Shown here: positions 10,351 through 20,758 of the stretch, piece by piece
How positions within the stretch are numbered: the stretch's first letter is position 1
Layout: the number at the start of each line of letters is the position of its first letter
DNA from: Apiosordaria backusii
Taxonomy: Eukaryota > Ascomycota > Sordariomycetes > Sordariales > Lasiosphaeriaceae
Length of the DNA: 64,000 nt
Direction: 5' to 3'
Assembly (NCBI GenBank): GCA_030549205.1
Contig: JAUKTV010000006.1
Span: 2,746,501-2,810,500 of the forward strand
Notes under the pieces: generated by a model
What the model saw: the letters and a program-made list of their open reading frames with translations, nothing else
The model's database searches: none
What the model was told of the DNA's origin: nothing
Program-made: the position numbers and the translations under genes

Positions 10351-12690
10351 AGAAAGAATATTACGTATATTAGATACTTTATCTGAAGATATATCAGTTG
10401 GTATGTAACTCGTACCCTCCCTTTACATTATAACGTCTTTTCAATTTAATGAAGAGTAGACTAATACATTTTTATTAAATCGTACTCGCTACTTACTGTT
10501 ATATAACTTCTAGGTTTTAGGGGAAATCGTATAATACCGGCGTCGAATTTGTTCGTTCTACAGATCTCTCCGCCTTTCCATATCCGGTCCTCTAATATAA
10601 CTAAACGTTTTTGCGGCTTTCCTTCTATTATTATCCGGGTACAGCGCAGCCTTCTGAATATAGACGGACTAATATATCTTAATAGAGGATAAAAAAGAGG
10701 GAGGATTTAGAGGGTTGTAATAATATCCTTTACATTTCTTACTATATTTATATTTAGGGTCTTTAGTCTATTTATCTTTAGTCTGATAACGAAGGGTTGA
10801 TTTAGGTTAAAATATATAGTAATTATTAACGTAAATATAGTCGATAGTATATAATATATAGGAAGAGTAATGTATAATTATTGTAATAATATATTATTAA
10901 TATATAGTATTGTAAAGTATATTAACTTATAATATATATTCCTTATACTATTTTAAATAAACATTCTAAATATAAGAAACTAGCTTTATTTAAAATTAAT
11001 AGGTATATAAGTGTTTTATAAATAATCTACTTAAAATGTAATTTTTACCTTTCATTTATAAATAAATAGCGTCTACTATCTACTACCCTATTATAGAAAA
11101 AAATAACATAGTAATTAATTTAATAATTTTATAGGTATAAGAGCTTTTCTAGGATATTTCTATGTAAACCTCCGAAACTAGAGTCTCTTAGACTATTCCG
11201 CCATTTTAGGTCTTTATAATTACCGTTATTTATTAATTATAAGTTAAAGTTTCTACTATCCTCTATACCTTAGCTTTTATAAAACGCCTACGGTTGTATT
11301 TCCCTATTATAATATATAACTATCCCTACTTACTATATTATATATTTTTAATATATTTGATCCTAGCTGATAAATATATTAACGATAATTACTACTTAAA
11401 CTATTCTTAATCTAGATTTAATTATATATATTAAGATAATAATTTCTTCTATTTTAACTTAAAGAATATTAATATTATAAAGAAATAGCTATTAAACATT
11501 TTAAAATAGAGAGTTTTAATTCTAAATAATGAAATTATAACGGAGTTTGCTTATCTCTAGAGTTTAAGATTTTAAAGTCAATAATTAACTTTAAATAGAT
11601 TTTATTTTCAAAGGAAGAATAATACTGGGATGTTATTTTTAAAAAGGTTATTTTTAATATATAGTAAGTATTATAATAAGAAATTTAAAATAAATTCTAA
11701 AATGAGAAATTAAATTATAATACTACGTACTTAAAAAGAGTCTAATCCTAAAAGGTATAAATCTACTACAAAACCTCTTTAAAATACTCCCCTTTAAAGC
11801 ATTTTAATTATTAAGATAATAAATAATACTGTCAATTTAATATAAAAAGATAATATAAAGATACACAACACCACTTCTCTACTATCTCTTTAAATTATAC
11901 TTACATTTTAACAACACTATAACGTTAATATTATCCTAAATAAAATTTATAATCCTAATATAAGCATATTTATATCAAATTACCTATCTTAAATTTGCAA
12001 CTTTTAATATAAACTTAAAACTACTATGTCGCTACTATTATACATTAAATACAGCAACTTACACTAAATATACTGCTTTTAGTATTTTAACTATATTATA
12101 AAAAGCAACGTTCTAATCTATTTACAGCTAACCTACATTAAGTTTATATCTATTTTAAATACCTTTAAGCGAAGTATTTAAAAGGAATATAGAATAGAAT
12201 TACTTAAATTATCTATTAAATAGAGGAATGCAATAGTAATAATAGATGTTTACATTTAAACTTAAAAAATCAAAATAAATTATAATACCGTTAGAAAATA
12301 ATTAAATTACTATATATTTATAAGTAAACGTTAGTTTAAGCTTTATAGAAATATACCGTTATTATTATTATTTTTTTCTATAAACGTAAAATATATAATA
12401 TAAGTACTTTAATAAATAACATTTTATATTTAAATAAAGATATTAATATAAATAGTAAGAACTTTTATATAAAAAATAATATACTTTATTAAAGATATAA
12501 AAAGGTAAAGGACTTATATTTAACCGATTTATTAAAGATACTATATAATATAGCAGAAATAGTTAAGTAAAATTTTTATATCCTTAGCATTTAATATTAA
12601 ACTTTTATTATTTTATCTTTTAAATCGTTTTAATTACTATAATATATAAATAGGTAATATAAATTAATAAAATAACTTTTTATAATGATT
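10351..12690. other. RIP-degraded AT-rich block
   Basis: TpA-rich sequence with no open frames, resuming abruptly after the spared island. I found no recognisable transposase, reverse transcriptase or terminal repeat. It is probably transposon-derived. Confidence 0.55.
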
Positions 12691-12840
12691 ATATATTTTA
12701 AAACGGTTTTAAAGATAATTTAAAGGAAGTGAAGAAGGTTGAAAGTACAAAAGATATAAAATGCATAAAAATTACGAAAAGTTTATAAAGGGCGAAATAA
12801 ATAAGTAAAGTATATAGAATGATAAGTATAAAAAAATAAA

Positions 12841-12964
12841 AGTTGAAAAGCAAAAAAGCTAAAAAGGCAAAAGAACTGAAAAGGCGAAAAAGCTGAAAAG
12901 GCGAAAGAGCTGAAAAGGCAAAAGAGCTGAAAAGGCAAAAGAGCTGAAAAGGCAAAAGAGCGCA
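12841..12964 (+). repeat. Purine-rich minisatellite, 17-bp unit
   Basis: About seven tandem copies of a 17-bp unit close to AAAAGAGCTGAAAAGGC run on the plus strand, with the last copies nearly identical and the first copies diverged. Because 17 is not a multiple of 3, all frames stay open and the minus strand reads a repetitive Phe/Leu/Ser peptide, which should not be taken for a gene. Confidence 0.85.
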
Positions 12965-12987
12965 AACACCTAGCAGGCTAAAAAACT

Positions 12988-13092
12988 AAAGGGTCAAAAG
13001 GGTCCAAAGGGTCCAAAGGGTCAAAAGGGTCCAAAGGGTCTAAAGGGTCCAAAGGGTCGAAAAAGTCGAAAGGGTCGAAAGTATCAAAATTA
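12988..13092 (+). repeat. Second purine-rich tandem array, 9-bp unit
   Basis: Directly after the 17-bp array comes about ten copies of a 9-bp unit close to GGGTCCAAA, with variants GGGTCAAAA and GGGTCGAAA. It keeps the same purine-on-plus-strand polarity as its neighbour. Confidence 0.85.
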
Positions 13093-13984
13093 TCGAAAGG
13101 GCCAAAAGCGCCAAAATTGCATGTAAGGTTTCGTGACAGAGCTATAAATTAAAGAGCATCCTCGGTATACTGTATCTCAATATAGGGGCTAAAGCAACCT
13201 TCCTTATACCTATCTACAATCTTCAGAATTAAAAGCTCCTAATTCAGCTCTATATACCCCGTCTATTCTACCTTAGCAAATACAATCCCTTTAAATACTT
13301 TAAACTTTATTAAAGCGAAAATCTCATATTTATTAATATTAATATAACTGATTATACTATTTTATCTACCTCTTTTACTTTAAAACTCTACTAATAATTA
13401 ACAAACAAAATAGTATATTCGATATTCTAATTCTTACATAAATTTTCACTTTCTATTACCAATTACTAATATTAAAATAAAGATAAAAATTCCTTCTTTT
13501 TTCTAACAAAGTAAAATAATAGGTTTAAATAATAATAGGAAATTAAATATAGCCGTTAATAGTATAGTAAAAAAGTTAATAAAGATTTAAGCAAAGTAAA
13601 GATATACCATTAAGCTAAAAAAAGAGTAAAGTGTTACTAATATAAAATTCTTATATAGTGCTTTTATAGTATAATAAAGCGCGGACTTAAAAGTCTTACT
13701 AACATCCTACTAAATAAAATACCGCCTAAAATTATCAATATTAAATAGCCTTGTTCTACATTACTAACTATTCTATTAAAGAAAGTAAATATCCCTATAA
13801 AACAAAACCTCTATACTTTTCTAAAGAATTAGAATAGCAGACTAGTAATCTACATTAATTAGAGTATTGCCTCCGGTCTTAAACCTTTTCTTACAAATAC
13901 ATTAAAACCAAAAGTTAGAAGCCGACGATTTAGAAAGTTAAGCCTTAATGGTAAATGACTGTATATTGCAAGAGTGTTCCTTAC
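13093..13984. other. RIPed AT-rich block
   Basis: After a short normal piece (13,100-13,150) the sequence is TpA-rich with stops in every frame. It probably derives from a repeat. No element identified. Confidence 0.45.
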
Positions 13985-14125
13985 TATAGCTGCTGTAGTT
14001 GTGCTCGCTGTTATCGCTATTGTCGCTATTGTCGCTATTGTCGCTGTTGTCGCTATTGTCGTTGTTGTCGCTATTGTCGTTGTTGTCGCTATTATCGCTG
14101 TAGTCGCTGTAGTCGCTATGGTGCC
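13985..14125. repeat. 9-bp tandem repeat (TCGCTATTG / TCGCTGTTG)
   Basis: About fifteen copies of a 9-bp unit vary at two positions (A/G and C/T). Since 9 is a multiple of 3, open frames result on both strands (a Ser-Asp-Asn peptide on minus, Ala-Val-Ile or Tyr-Cys-Arg peptides on plus). These are by-products of the repeat; no flanking gene structure supports them. Confidence 0.85.
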
Positions 14126-14255
14126 CCTCTTTGTCTATGTTGCTCTTCACTCCATGTTTTTGGACGTTGTATAGTCTCCTGAACTGACTTCTACAGGCAT
14201 CCGGCGTTCTCCCAAGTAATTCCGCGCCTTCCTTCCATCCCTTAGCCTACAATAC

Positions 14256-15140
14256 TTACTTGTTATAGTCAGTCCATACTTTCCCGAAACGCGACGAACC
14301 AGAGTCAACACGTGTGTCTAGCAAAGTTGCAGCATCGTTTGCCTCAGACTGTCCTATAGACAGATACCGCAACCGTGGTTCGTGCTTTTTGCGTATTGCG
14401 TTTTTCCGTCTGGAGAGGCGATCCAGCTCTGCTTGAATTGCTGGAACGGAGAGGGGTCTTGCGAGCACAGTCTCCATGTGCTTGAGTGGAACCTTGTCAT
14501 TAACCATAGTCTCCAAGCTTTTGAGGTCATCTTCACTCCACTGTCGCCTTTGCGGAGCCTTGAAGCTTGGTTTCTCACGCTGCATTCGACGCTCACAAGC
14601 AGCTGGACTTTTCCCAAGTGAGTCCCCTGCTTCGCGGAACGGGATGTTGCGCTTGCGCATAGACCTCAACGCTCTGATCTGTCTTCTGCTCCACGGCTCT
14701 GCCTGTTGGTTCCCCTGTCTATAGGGGAGGTCGTGGCCTTGTTGACGAAGGCGCCATATCTGATACTCGCATGCACTGGTGGCTTTTCCGATAAACTCTG
14801 CTATCTCACTGACTGGAGCTCCCTGGGTGTACATAGACATCAAAGTCTCGCGTGAATCCTCGCTCCAGGGGGACCGTGAACCTGCTTTACAGCAGTTAGA
14901 TACCATGTTGCAGGTCAAGGTGCATAACATACGCTGACTTCCATTGGACACCAACTCGGCTGGTCCCCATAGGCTAGGAACAGGACCACCAGAATCCCTC
15001 AAAGCTTTCGCCAGCTTGTTAACCGTCCGCGTGGTGACTGAAAATCGCTTGGCGGCATCCTGGCCGCTCGGCCGCCTGGGTTGAGATGACTTCACATGCT
15101 TCCGAGGTAAGTTTTTCGTCTTGCCGTAGCTTCGATCCTA
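14256..15140 (-). CDS. Myb/SANT-like protein with three helix-turn-helix-type repeats (5' end unresolved)
   Basis: The frame reads three related modules of about 45 residues, each opening with a Trp-Ser pair: PWSEDSRETLMSMYTQG, PWSRRQIRALRSMRKR and QWSEDDLKSLETMVNDKV. Each is followed by a helix pattern such as EIAEFIGKATSACEYQIWRL. This is the layout of Myb/SANT or GcrA-like DNA-binding repeats. The N-terminal part (DAAKRFSVTTRTVNKLAKAL) also resembles a helix-turn-helix. A likely 51-nt intron (14,882-14,932: GTATGT, CTAAC, GCAG) lies between the N-terminal part and repeat 1 and keeps frame. No ATG precedes the first repeat before the stop at about 15,139-15,141 (15,095 is GTG), so a first exon further upstream is needed or the gene is broken. 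Probably nuclear; target unknown. Confidence 0.6.
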
Positions 15141-15786
15141 ATGATCCTGTGCGGCAATCAGCCATTGGGCAGCCAGTTGGTCTGTCGGTGTATCTTCTCG
15201 GGGCATATCTAAAAGCGATTCAAGGGTGTATTCAGCTGTGTGTTCGGTGATGGCGCCTTTGCTGTCAAACGGAGTTTGTGAACTTGATTGACCAAGGGTA
15301 CGTAGATTTGATCATGGGATCGTCTCCATATATGCTTCGAGGCCACCTGGCACACCGGGGCCCGACACCTAGCCTCTCAGACCCTGGGGCCACAATCTTG
15401 TGACAAGGTTCCTCCGGGATCAACAGAGCTGGGGAGGGGGTGAGAGAAATTGACTGCACGCCCAGCAGTCACACCTTACGAATCTGTTTGCATTGCCTGG
15501 GTACCTTACCTACCCCTGATCTGAGTTTCTTGGCCTGGTCCAATATTTACCGGGGATCACCGCAACCTACCTGTGCCACAGTGCATTTACTCGGTACCTG
15601 ACAGTTCAATGTATTACCTGGACCCAAATTTACACCGGTGGCTCCAGGAAGCCACTGTGGGCACAGAGCGCAAGGTGGAGTTGAAACATCACATACTTGA
15701 CTACAAACAATAGAGACAAGGATAAGCTCATCCAGCTAGAGACAGTCCTTCCTTCGCAGCTCTCCTTCATGAATCCAGAACAACTA
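15141..15786. other. Gap with a possible minus-strand exon
   Basis: Between about 15,141 and 15,258 the minus strand reads a protein-like segment (EHTAEYTLESLLDMPRED, then LAAQWLIAAQDH and TAG). It could be the 3' end of a separate gene or an upstream exon of the Myb-like gene with a damaged junction. A possible acceptor, TTTGACAG, sits just before it near 15,265. 15,340-15,786 has normal composition and no convincing gene. Confidence 0.3.
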
Positions 15787-18378
15787 CTACAAAAGGTCAA
15801 ATACATCCTCCTTTTCATCAAATGACTGTGCAATCGTGCTCTGCACATCAGTGCCAGCGTCTTCCAGCCCTCGTGAGATCCCATTCTCAGTGATTCTTGG
15901 AGGGTGCCATGGGGACATGATGTAGTCCTCTGGCATCGTAACCCCGTTGTTGTCCTGGAAAGTGAGTTGAGCTGTAACAAAACAGTCAGCAGAGTTAATG
16001 GGACGTTGTGACTGTTGCTGCTTACCGGATCTACCAACAGCGGCAATCTGTTTGAGAAGCTGTTTCTGATTTGAGACCGGCTTTCCATCTATGCTTAGAA
16101 GGTAGCATGGGTTGGGGATGCGCCATGAGTTGGCGGGCGAACCGATCGCGATGCCGGCCACATAAAGTCCGCGAGGGACTTCGGACCTGAGAATGGTTTG
16201 GTCATAGGGTATGTCTTGTATATACATACCACACCATTGAACTATCCACGTGCGATGAAGAGTTGACGCTTCTAGCGTTCTCAACTCAGCATCATGTGGC
16301 CTGCCATCACGAATGAAGGTCACCTGGACGATGTCGGACATGAAAGAGAGGCACCTTGGAACAGGCCTGCCGTTGGCCGCCACCACAATATCGCCGATCT
16401 TCAGCCCACACTTTGCCTCTGCAGCCTTGACCTTCAGGAATCTGCCAACCCCGAATTGCCCTTTCACCTGCCACACCCCTAGGGGGCCAACGTCGCAAAC
16501 CGCAACAGTTTCCCACAACACTGGCAGCACCCGTGAGCCTTTCTTGAAAAGATTCACGATGTTGGCGGCCGGTATAGTGCACCCATTAAGGAAACCCAAC
16601 GCAATAACACTGGACCGATACCAATTCCGAAACACAATTTCAAGTCCATAGTAGTTCCAGTCGACCAGATTAACAAACCCGAGTGGGGAAGCGGCCTGAG
16701 CTAGATCGAATGTGCGGTTGATCTGACCCAGGGACCACCCATTAGCCTCCCTTCTGTTCCCCCACATGTAGGATCCTCCTGAACTCGGCTTGCCGATTCT
16801 CGGAGCTATGAGACCAGGGAGATCCTCTGCCGGGAAGGTTATCATGGATAGCCCGTACGGATGCACCATGCTAACGACGCCCAATGCACTCGCCTCTTTG
16901 TAGGTGACTAATGCAGAGTAGTCTTTCATAGGTGCTGTAGTGGCTGGCACGACAGCAACGCCTCGTTCGAGAATGAAGCCCGTAGTGGGCGGGTACACCT
17001 GTTCGGGGCACATCCCTTGAAAAGGCGGAAAGCACTGGACTTTCACCCTGATGTCCGATGGTCGAAATGACCTGAGTCGTTCTTTGATCATGCGGATTCT
17101 GGAGGGCTTGTGGGTTTCGGTGCGGGGCCACATATTAACGCTCTTGTGGTTAACGGTCATCAATCCTGTTGAAGTATCGAACCCCCCAATGGAGAAAAAT
17201 GCTCTCGGACCAAGATCTGTGCAATGATGGTAGTCCGAGGACTTCGTATCAGTGTAAAGCCGGGATGTAAAGACGAGCTTGTTGCCCCCAGCCACTACCA
17301 TCCTCTCTACGTCTTCGATAGACTTCACAGATTGACCGTTTACCTCGACGATGTATTGGTCGTTGTACAGCTCTGGGAGGGTAGAACACGAAACTTGAAG
17401 GCTCGGGAATGGGCAATGACGACCTTTAGGTGCTGGTGGAAGGAATCCCATTGGGCGCTCTGCTACATCGAGAAGTCCGTTGTTGATGCTGAGGTGGTTG
17501 TTGAGTTTGCGGCGAGAGGGTGGTAAACGGGGAACCGATACCTCAACCGAACTGTTGTCTCGTATGATGTTCAGACTAACGGTGCCGGAGCCTCTTGCGA
17601 GCGACTCGTTGTAAGTGTCGAAAGAGTTCGTAACCGCTTTATCAACCGTTATCAAGATGTCACCCTCGCAGATGTTGCATGGTGCAAGAACCCTTTCCGC
17701 AACGAGAACGTGATCGTGGTGAGAGAGGCTGGGATGGCGTCTTTGGTGCACAGTGGGCATTTGCAGCTTCCAGATTACACCGATGTCCGACCTTCCACCC
17801 CACCGTCGCATGATCTCGAAAGCGTTGGCCGAGACGACCAAGTCCATGTCGATGAAAAAGCCCACGCAGCGCATATCTTCCGTAAACACCGGGGCGCCCA
17901 GGGGAATGCCATCAAACGACGCTCCCAGCCTGAAGCACGTCATGTTGTAACCTGCACACTGCCAGCCAACTAGGGGGAGATTCTGGTCTGATTTGGCAAT
18001 GTACGTGGTATTAACTTGTGGATCCCCTTGTCGATCGCGGCTCAGAATCTGGACGGTACTGCCAGCCACCAACTTCTTCAGTGTTTCCAAGTGTAGCGTA
18101 GTGGCAGTATCAACATCGAAGTCGACCGTGAGCATCGCGGCACCGGTAGCTGCGTCCAGTGGAGTGACCTTAGAGACCAGCGTCTGCATGGCGGACCCCC
18201 CGCAAACAATAACGCCATTAGCCACGCCGGCTTAGCCGAATGGGCAGAGAACGTTCGAGTGTTCAACGAAAACCCCATTGGCATGGCTCGCAAGACCCTT
18301 CAATAGGTTGGTACTTGTTATCGAAACGATTGCTCGGAAAAGCTGCTCAAGCTTCGCGTCGTTGGCGTGGTGGTCCAT
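15787..18378 (-). CDS. Nma111-like HtrA/PDZ protein, catalytically dead, interrupted by an in-frame TAA
   Basis: Nma111/HtrA-type nuclear serine proteases have two trypsin-like and four PDZ domains. All can be followed here: degenerate protease 1 (about residues 10-185), PDZ1 (GDILITVDKAVTNSFDTYNE), PDZ2 (NDQYIVEVNGQSV), protease-like 2 (MVHPYGLSMITFPAEDLPG), PDZ3 (GLKIGDIVVAANGRPV) and PDZ4 (RTWIVQWCGMYIQDI, GSPANSWRIPNPCYLLSIDG). The best start is ATG at 18,378 in good context (GCCATGG), giving MDHHANDAKLEQLFRAIVSI. Forty-eight codons later a TAA at 18,232-18,234 interrupts the frame, which then stays open for over 800 codons. A 54-nt intron (15,972-16,025: GTAAGC, CTGAC, TTACAG) must be removed near the 3' end. 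His, Asp and Ser of the protease triad are not in their expected places (GIPLGAPVF where GxSGSPV is expected). Alternative starts after the TAA are GTG at 18,225 or ATG at 18,189. Pseudoenzyme or recent pseudogene. Confidence 0.75.
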
Positions 18379-20341
18379 GGCAGATGTCGGGCAGTGTGAT
18401 ATGGTTCAGTCGGAAGGTCAAGTGTAAGAAGTACGCTAGGAAGCTGGTCAACGCTGACCGGATGTAGCGAAGGTCAGAGAATATCAAATACCAACAGCGA
18501 GGAGAAGGCCTTGATCTTCTGGTGTAAGCTTAAGCGCTGGTGTGACTAGCTTTCGTAGAGAGGGGGAGGCGGGGATGAAAGCCAAACTGGTAGGTCACCC
18601 TGTGGTATCCAGTTGGCCGCCAGTGTAGAGCAAATGCAGAAAGTCGGTCAACATGTACCTACCTAATTGATCACACCCTCCAAAGATGCGACAGTGGGGT
18701 CAGGTACTGAACAAAAAGTACATTTCGTTATCAAGGGCAAAAGGAATGAATGCATTATGGTTTGTCATACAAGTTCCGGAGGTTAGCTCCGGAGACAATT
18801 TGGCCTGCGGAAACAACAAGCGGCCACCAAATGCGGCCGATGAGAGTGTTGTGTTCTCCGGGGAGCTAAGGTAGCCGGTCACATCAACTGCCCTGCACTT
18901 GGCACTTGGGCGTCTCGACGGTCAGCACGGCACAGCACGTAAATACTTGGAAAGTACTGGTCTCCAGCAAGCAGCATGCTGTGACAGCGCATCGAGAAAG
19001 TGATGTGCACACGGAGACATGTCAGCTCTGCGACAGTCATGTCCGGGGGTTGGGTCCCCAGTCAACCAATAACGGCAGCTTCCACGGTCAAAACAGTCTT
19101 GCGCAGAAGTATTGACAGTTGTTTGCCTTGTATTGCCCCTGGCGGATGGTGGAGGGTCAACTTGTTAACAGGCGCGAAAAGATCAGGGATCCCTGTCGGC
19201 CGCCCAAGCATGCAGTGCCAAAGTGGGGTAGAGTACGAATGATAAAGTACCTTTCGCATGATGCGTACCCTAGATAGTAGCTGCGCAGGCCATCACCCTC
19301 GCACCGGATCCGGCCAACAACCATCCAGGTAGATGATCCTTGTTGCCCCTGCATGGAGATGGCAGAGTGACCAGACCCCCTCACCATGGTTCAGTTATGA
19401 GACATTTTATCGGCCGCCTTCGTTGGAGCCGGAATGCTCACCTTTCAGCCGGGATGATGTGATCACCATCAAGGCTTCCAAAACACCCGTGGAAATGCTC
19501 TTTTCGATACCCAACCGAAATAATGCCTTGGTAGCCTACCTACTCGCTCAAAGTCCTTTCGACGGCTTTGCACTCGCCACGACGTAATCGATTGGGTTTG
19601 GCTATGAATGGAATGTGTTAGTTTTCGGTATGGTTTGATCAACGAGTGCGTTTCTAACTCCGCCGGAAAAAGCTCGTCAACACTCGCGTCACCACGAAGT
19701 ACCTATACAGACCAGGCTTGGAAGAATCGAGATACTCCATAATGTAGAGATGACGAAAAGAGAGCCCAAAAAGAAGCTGTCAATGTCCTTACGATGATGC
19801 TGCTGCCTCTTCAGACATCGCCACATGCTCGGCCGCCATTGGACAACACAGTGGCATCAGCCTAAACGATAACCACGACGGCACATTGTCAGTGGTTCAG
19901 GCGGAGATTAGCCCAAGAGACCCGCCGCTTGTCGTCTCCCGTGGTCAAGATAACAGCGGGCCTGACCCGATCGGCCCTTGTAAGGTGCCGACCTACCCGA
20001 AGCGCGGGATGTTTGTGTGGGTGCGAGTGAAATCTACTTTGAGCACGTTGGACAGCAGCCCGCACAGATGAAGACCATAGTAAGCAAGGGAAGCTGAGAC
20101 GACCTTGAGGAAGAGAAAGGGGATTGTTAAGGTAAAAGAACTAGCACAGCAACTTGGGAACTCCCACAGAAGCAGCACCACCAGGCGATCCCGGCCAAAA
20201 TACAAAATCCCAGAGGCACCCCGCGAAGTGACCTGCCACTAACAATTTGGAAAATACGTTATCGGTCCCAACCATCGGCGTCTCCAACGCGGAATCTCTC
20301 GACGCCACATACAGCCTTTATCCCAGAACCACCTGAACAAA
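18379..20341. other. Intergenic, about 2 kb of normal composition
   Basis: Neither RIPed nor clearly coding. There are many short overlapping frames on both strands without domain, signal peptide or splice structure. A GC-containing stem (TCCGGAGGTTAGCTCCGGA) lies near 18,776. The phrase GCAGTGCCAAAGTGGG at 19,212 recurs at 31,005, suggesting scattered old repeat fragments. Confidence 0.35.
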
Positions 20342-20758
20342 TCACACCATATCCAGCTGCAGACAGAACCAAGACACCCCCCCAATGTCAAGAATATCAG
20401 TGTTGAGAAACAACCAAGCCTCCTGGATCGGAACAAGTGTGCCATCGTCGTATAGTCTAAGGAGCTCCGCATCTGCCCCATAGTCGGCTAATAAACGACG
20501 AATCCATAATTTGGTTGGGGGGTCAACAGTTGCTCCAGAGATTGAGAGATCGGACACAAGTCCCGACGGGTGAAGCGACATCCTTGTGTAGTGCGTAAGG
20601 TAATATAAGGCGTCTTCGTTAGTGTGGAAGAGCATGGGCTCAATGTTGGCGTTGTTCCGGACCGTAGCCTCCATACATGGGTCGCGCATCGCTATGTAGA
20701 AGCTTTCGCCAGCTGGGTGTAATGCTGTGATGAATCTTAAGATTGTGTTGGGATTCAA
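20342..20758 (-). CDS. Hypothetical protein (about 115-138 aa, start unresolved)
   Basis: The minus-strand frame reads a convincing protein with mixed hydrophobic and charged composition, including EPMLFHTNEDALYYLTHYTR, SLHPSGLVSDLSISGATVDP and WIRRLLADYGADAELLRLYD. The frame begins after a TAA without an early ATG. The first in-frame ATG is within IAMRDPCMEATV at 20,689, giving about 115 residues; otherwise an upstream exon is missing. A TATA-like ATAAATAG lies on the minus strand near 20,825. The last 15-20 residues look less protein-like and may be unspliced intron. I do not recognise the family. Confidence 0.45.
   Translation of the reverse strand: MNPNTILRFITALHPAGESFYIAMRDPCMEATVRNNANIEPMLFHTNEDALYYLTHYTRMSLHPSGLVSDLSISGATVDPPTKLWIRRLLADYGADAELLRLYDDGTLVPIQEAWLFLNTDILDIGGVSWFCLQLDMV

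Noticed and set aside
12698..12965. Minus-strand frames reading repetitive Phe/Leu/Ser peptides
   Set aside because: They are translations of the 17-bp minisatellite; all frames are open because of the repeat, and no gene structure accompanies them.
13938..14182. Frames on both strands reading Ser-Asp-Asn and Ala-Val-Ile repeats
   Set aside because: They are produced by the 9-bp tandem repeat, whose unit is divisible by 3.
15630..16088. Minus-strand 152-codon ORF at the 3' end of the Nma111-like gene
   Set aside because: It overlaps the true frame in another phase, and the intron and PDZ4 match favour the other frame.
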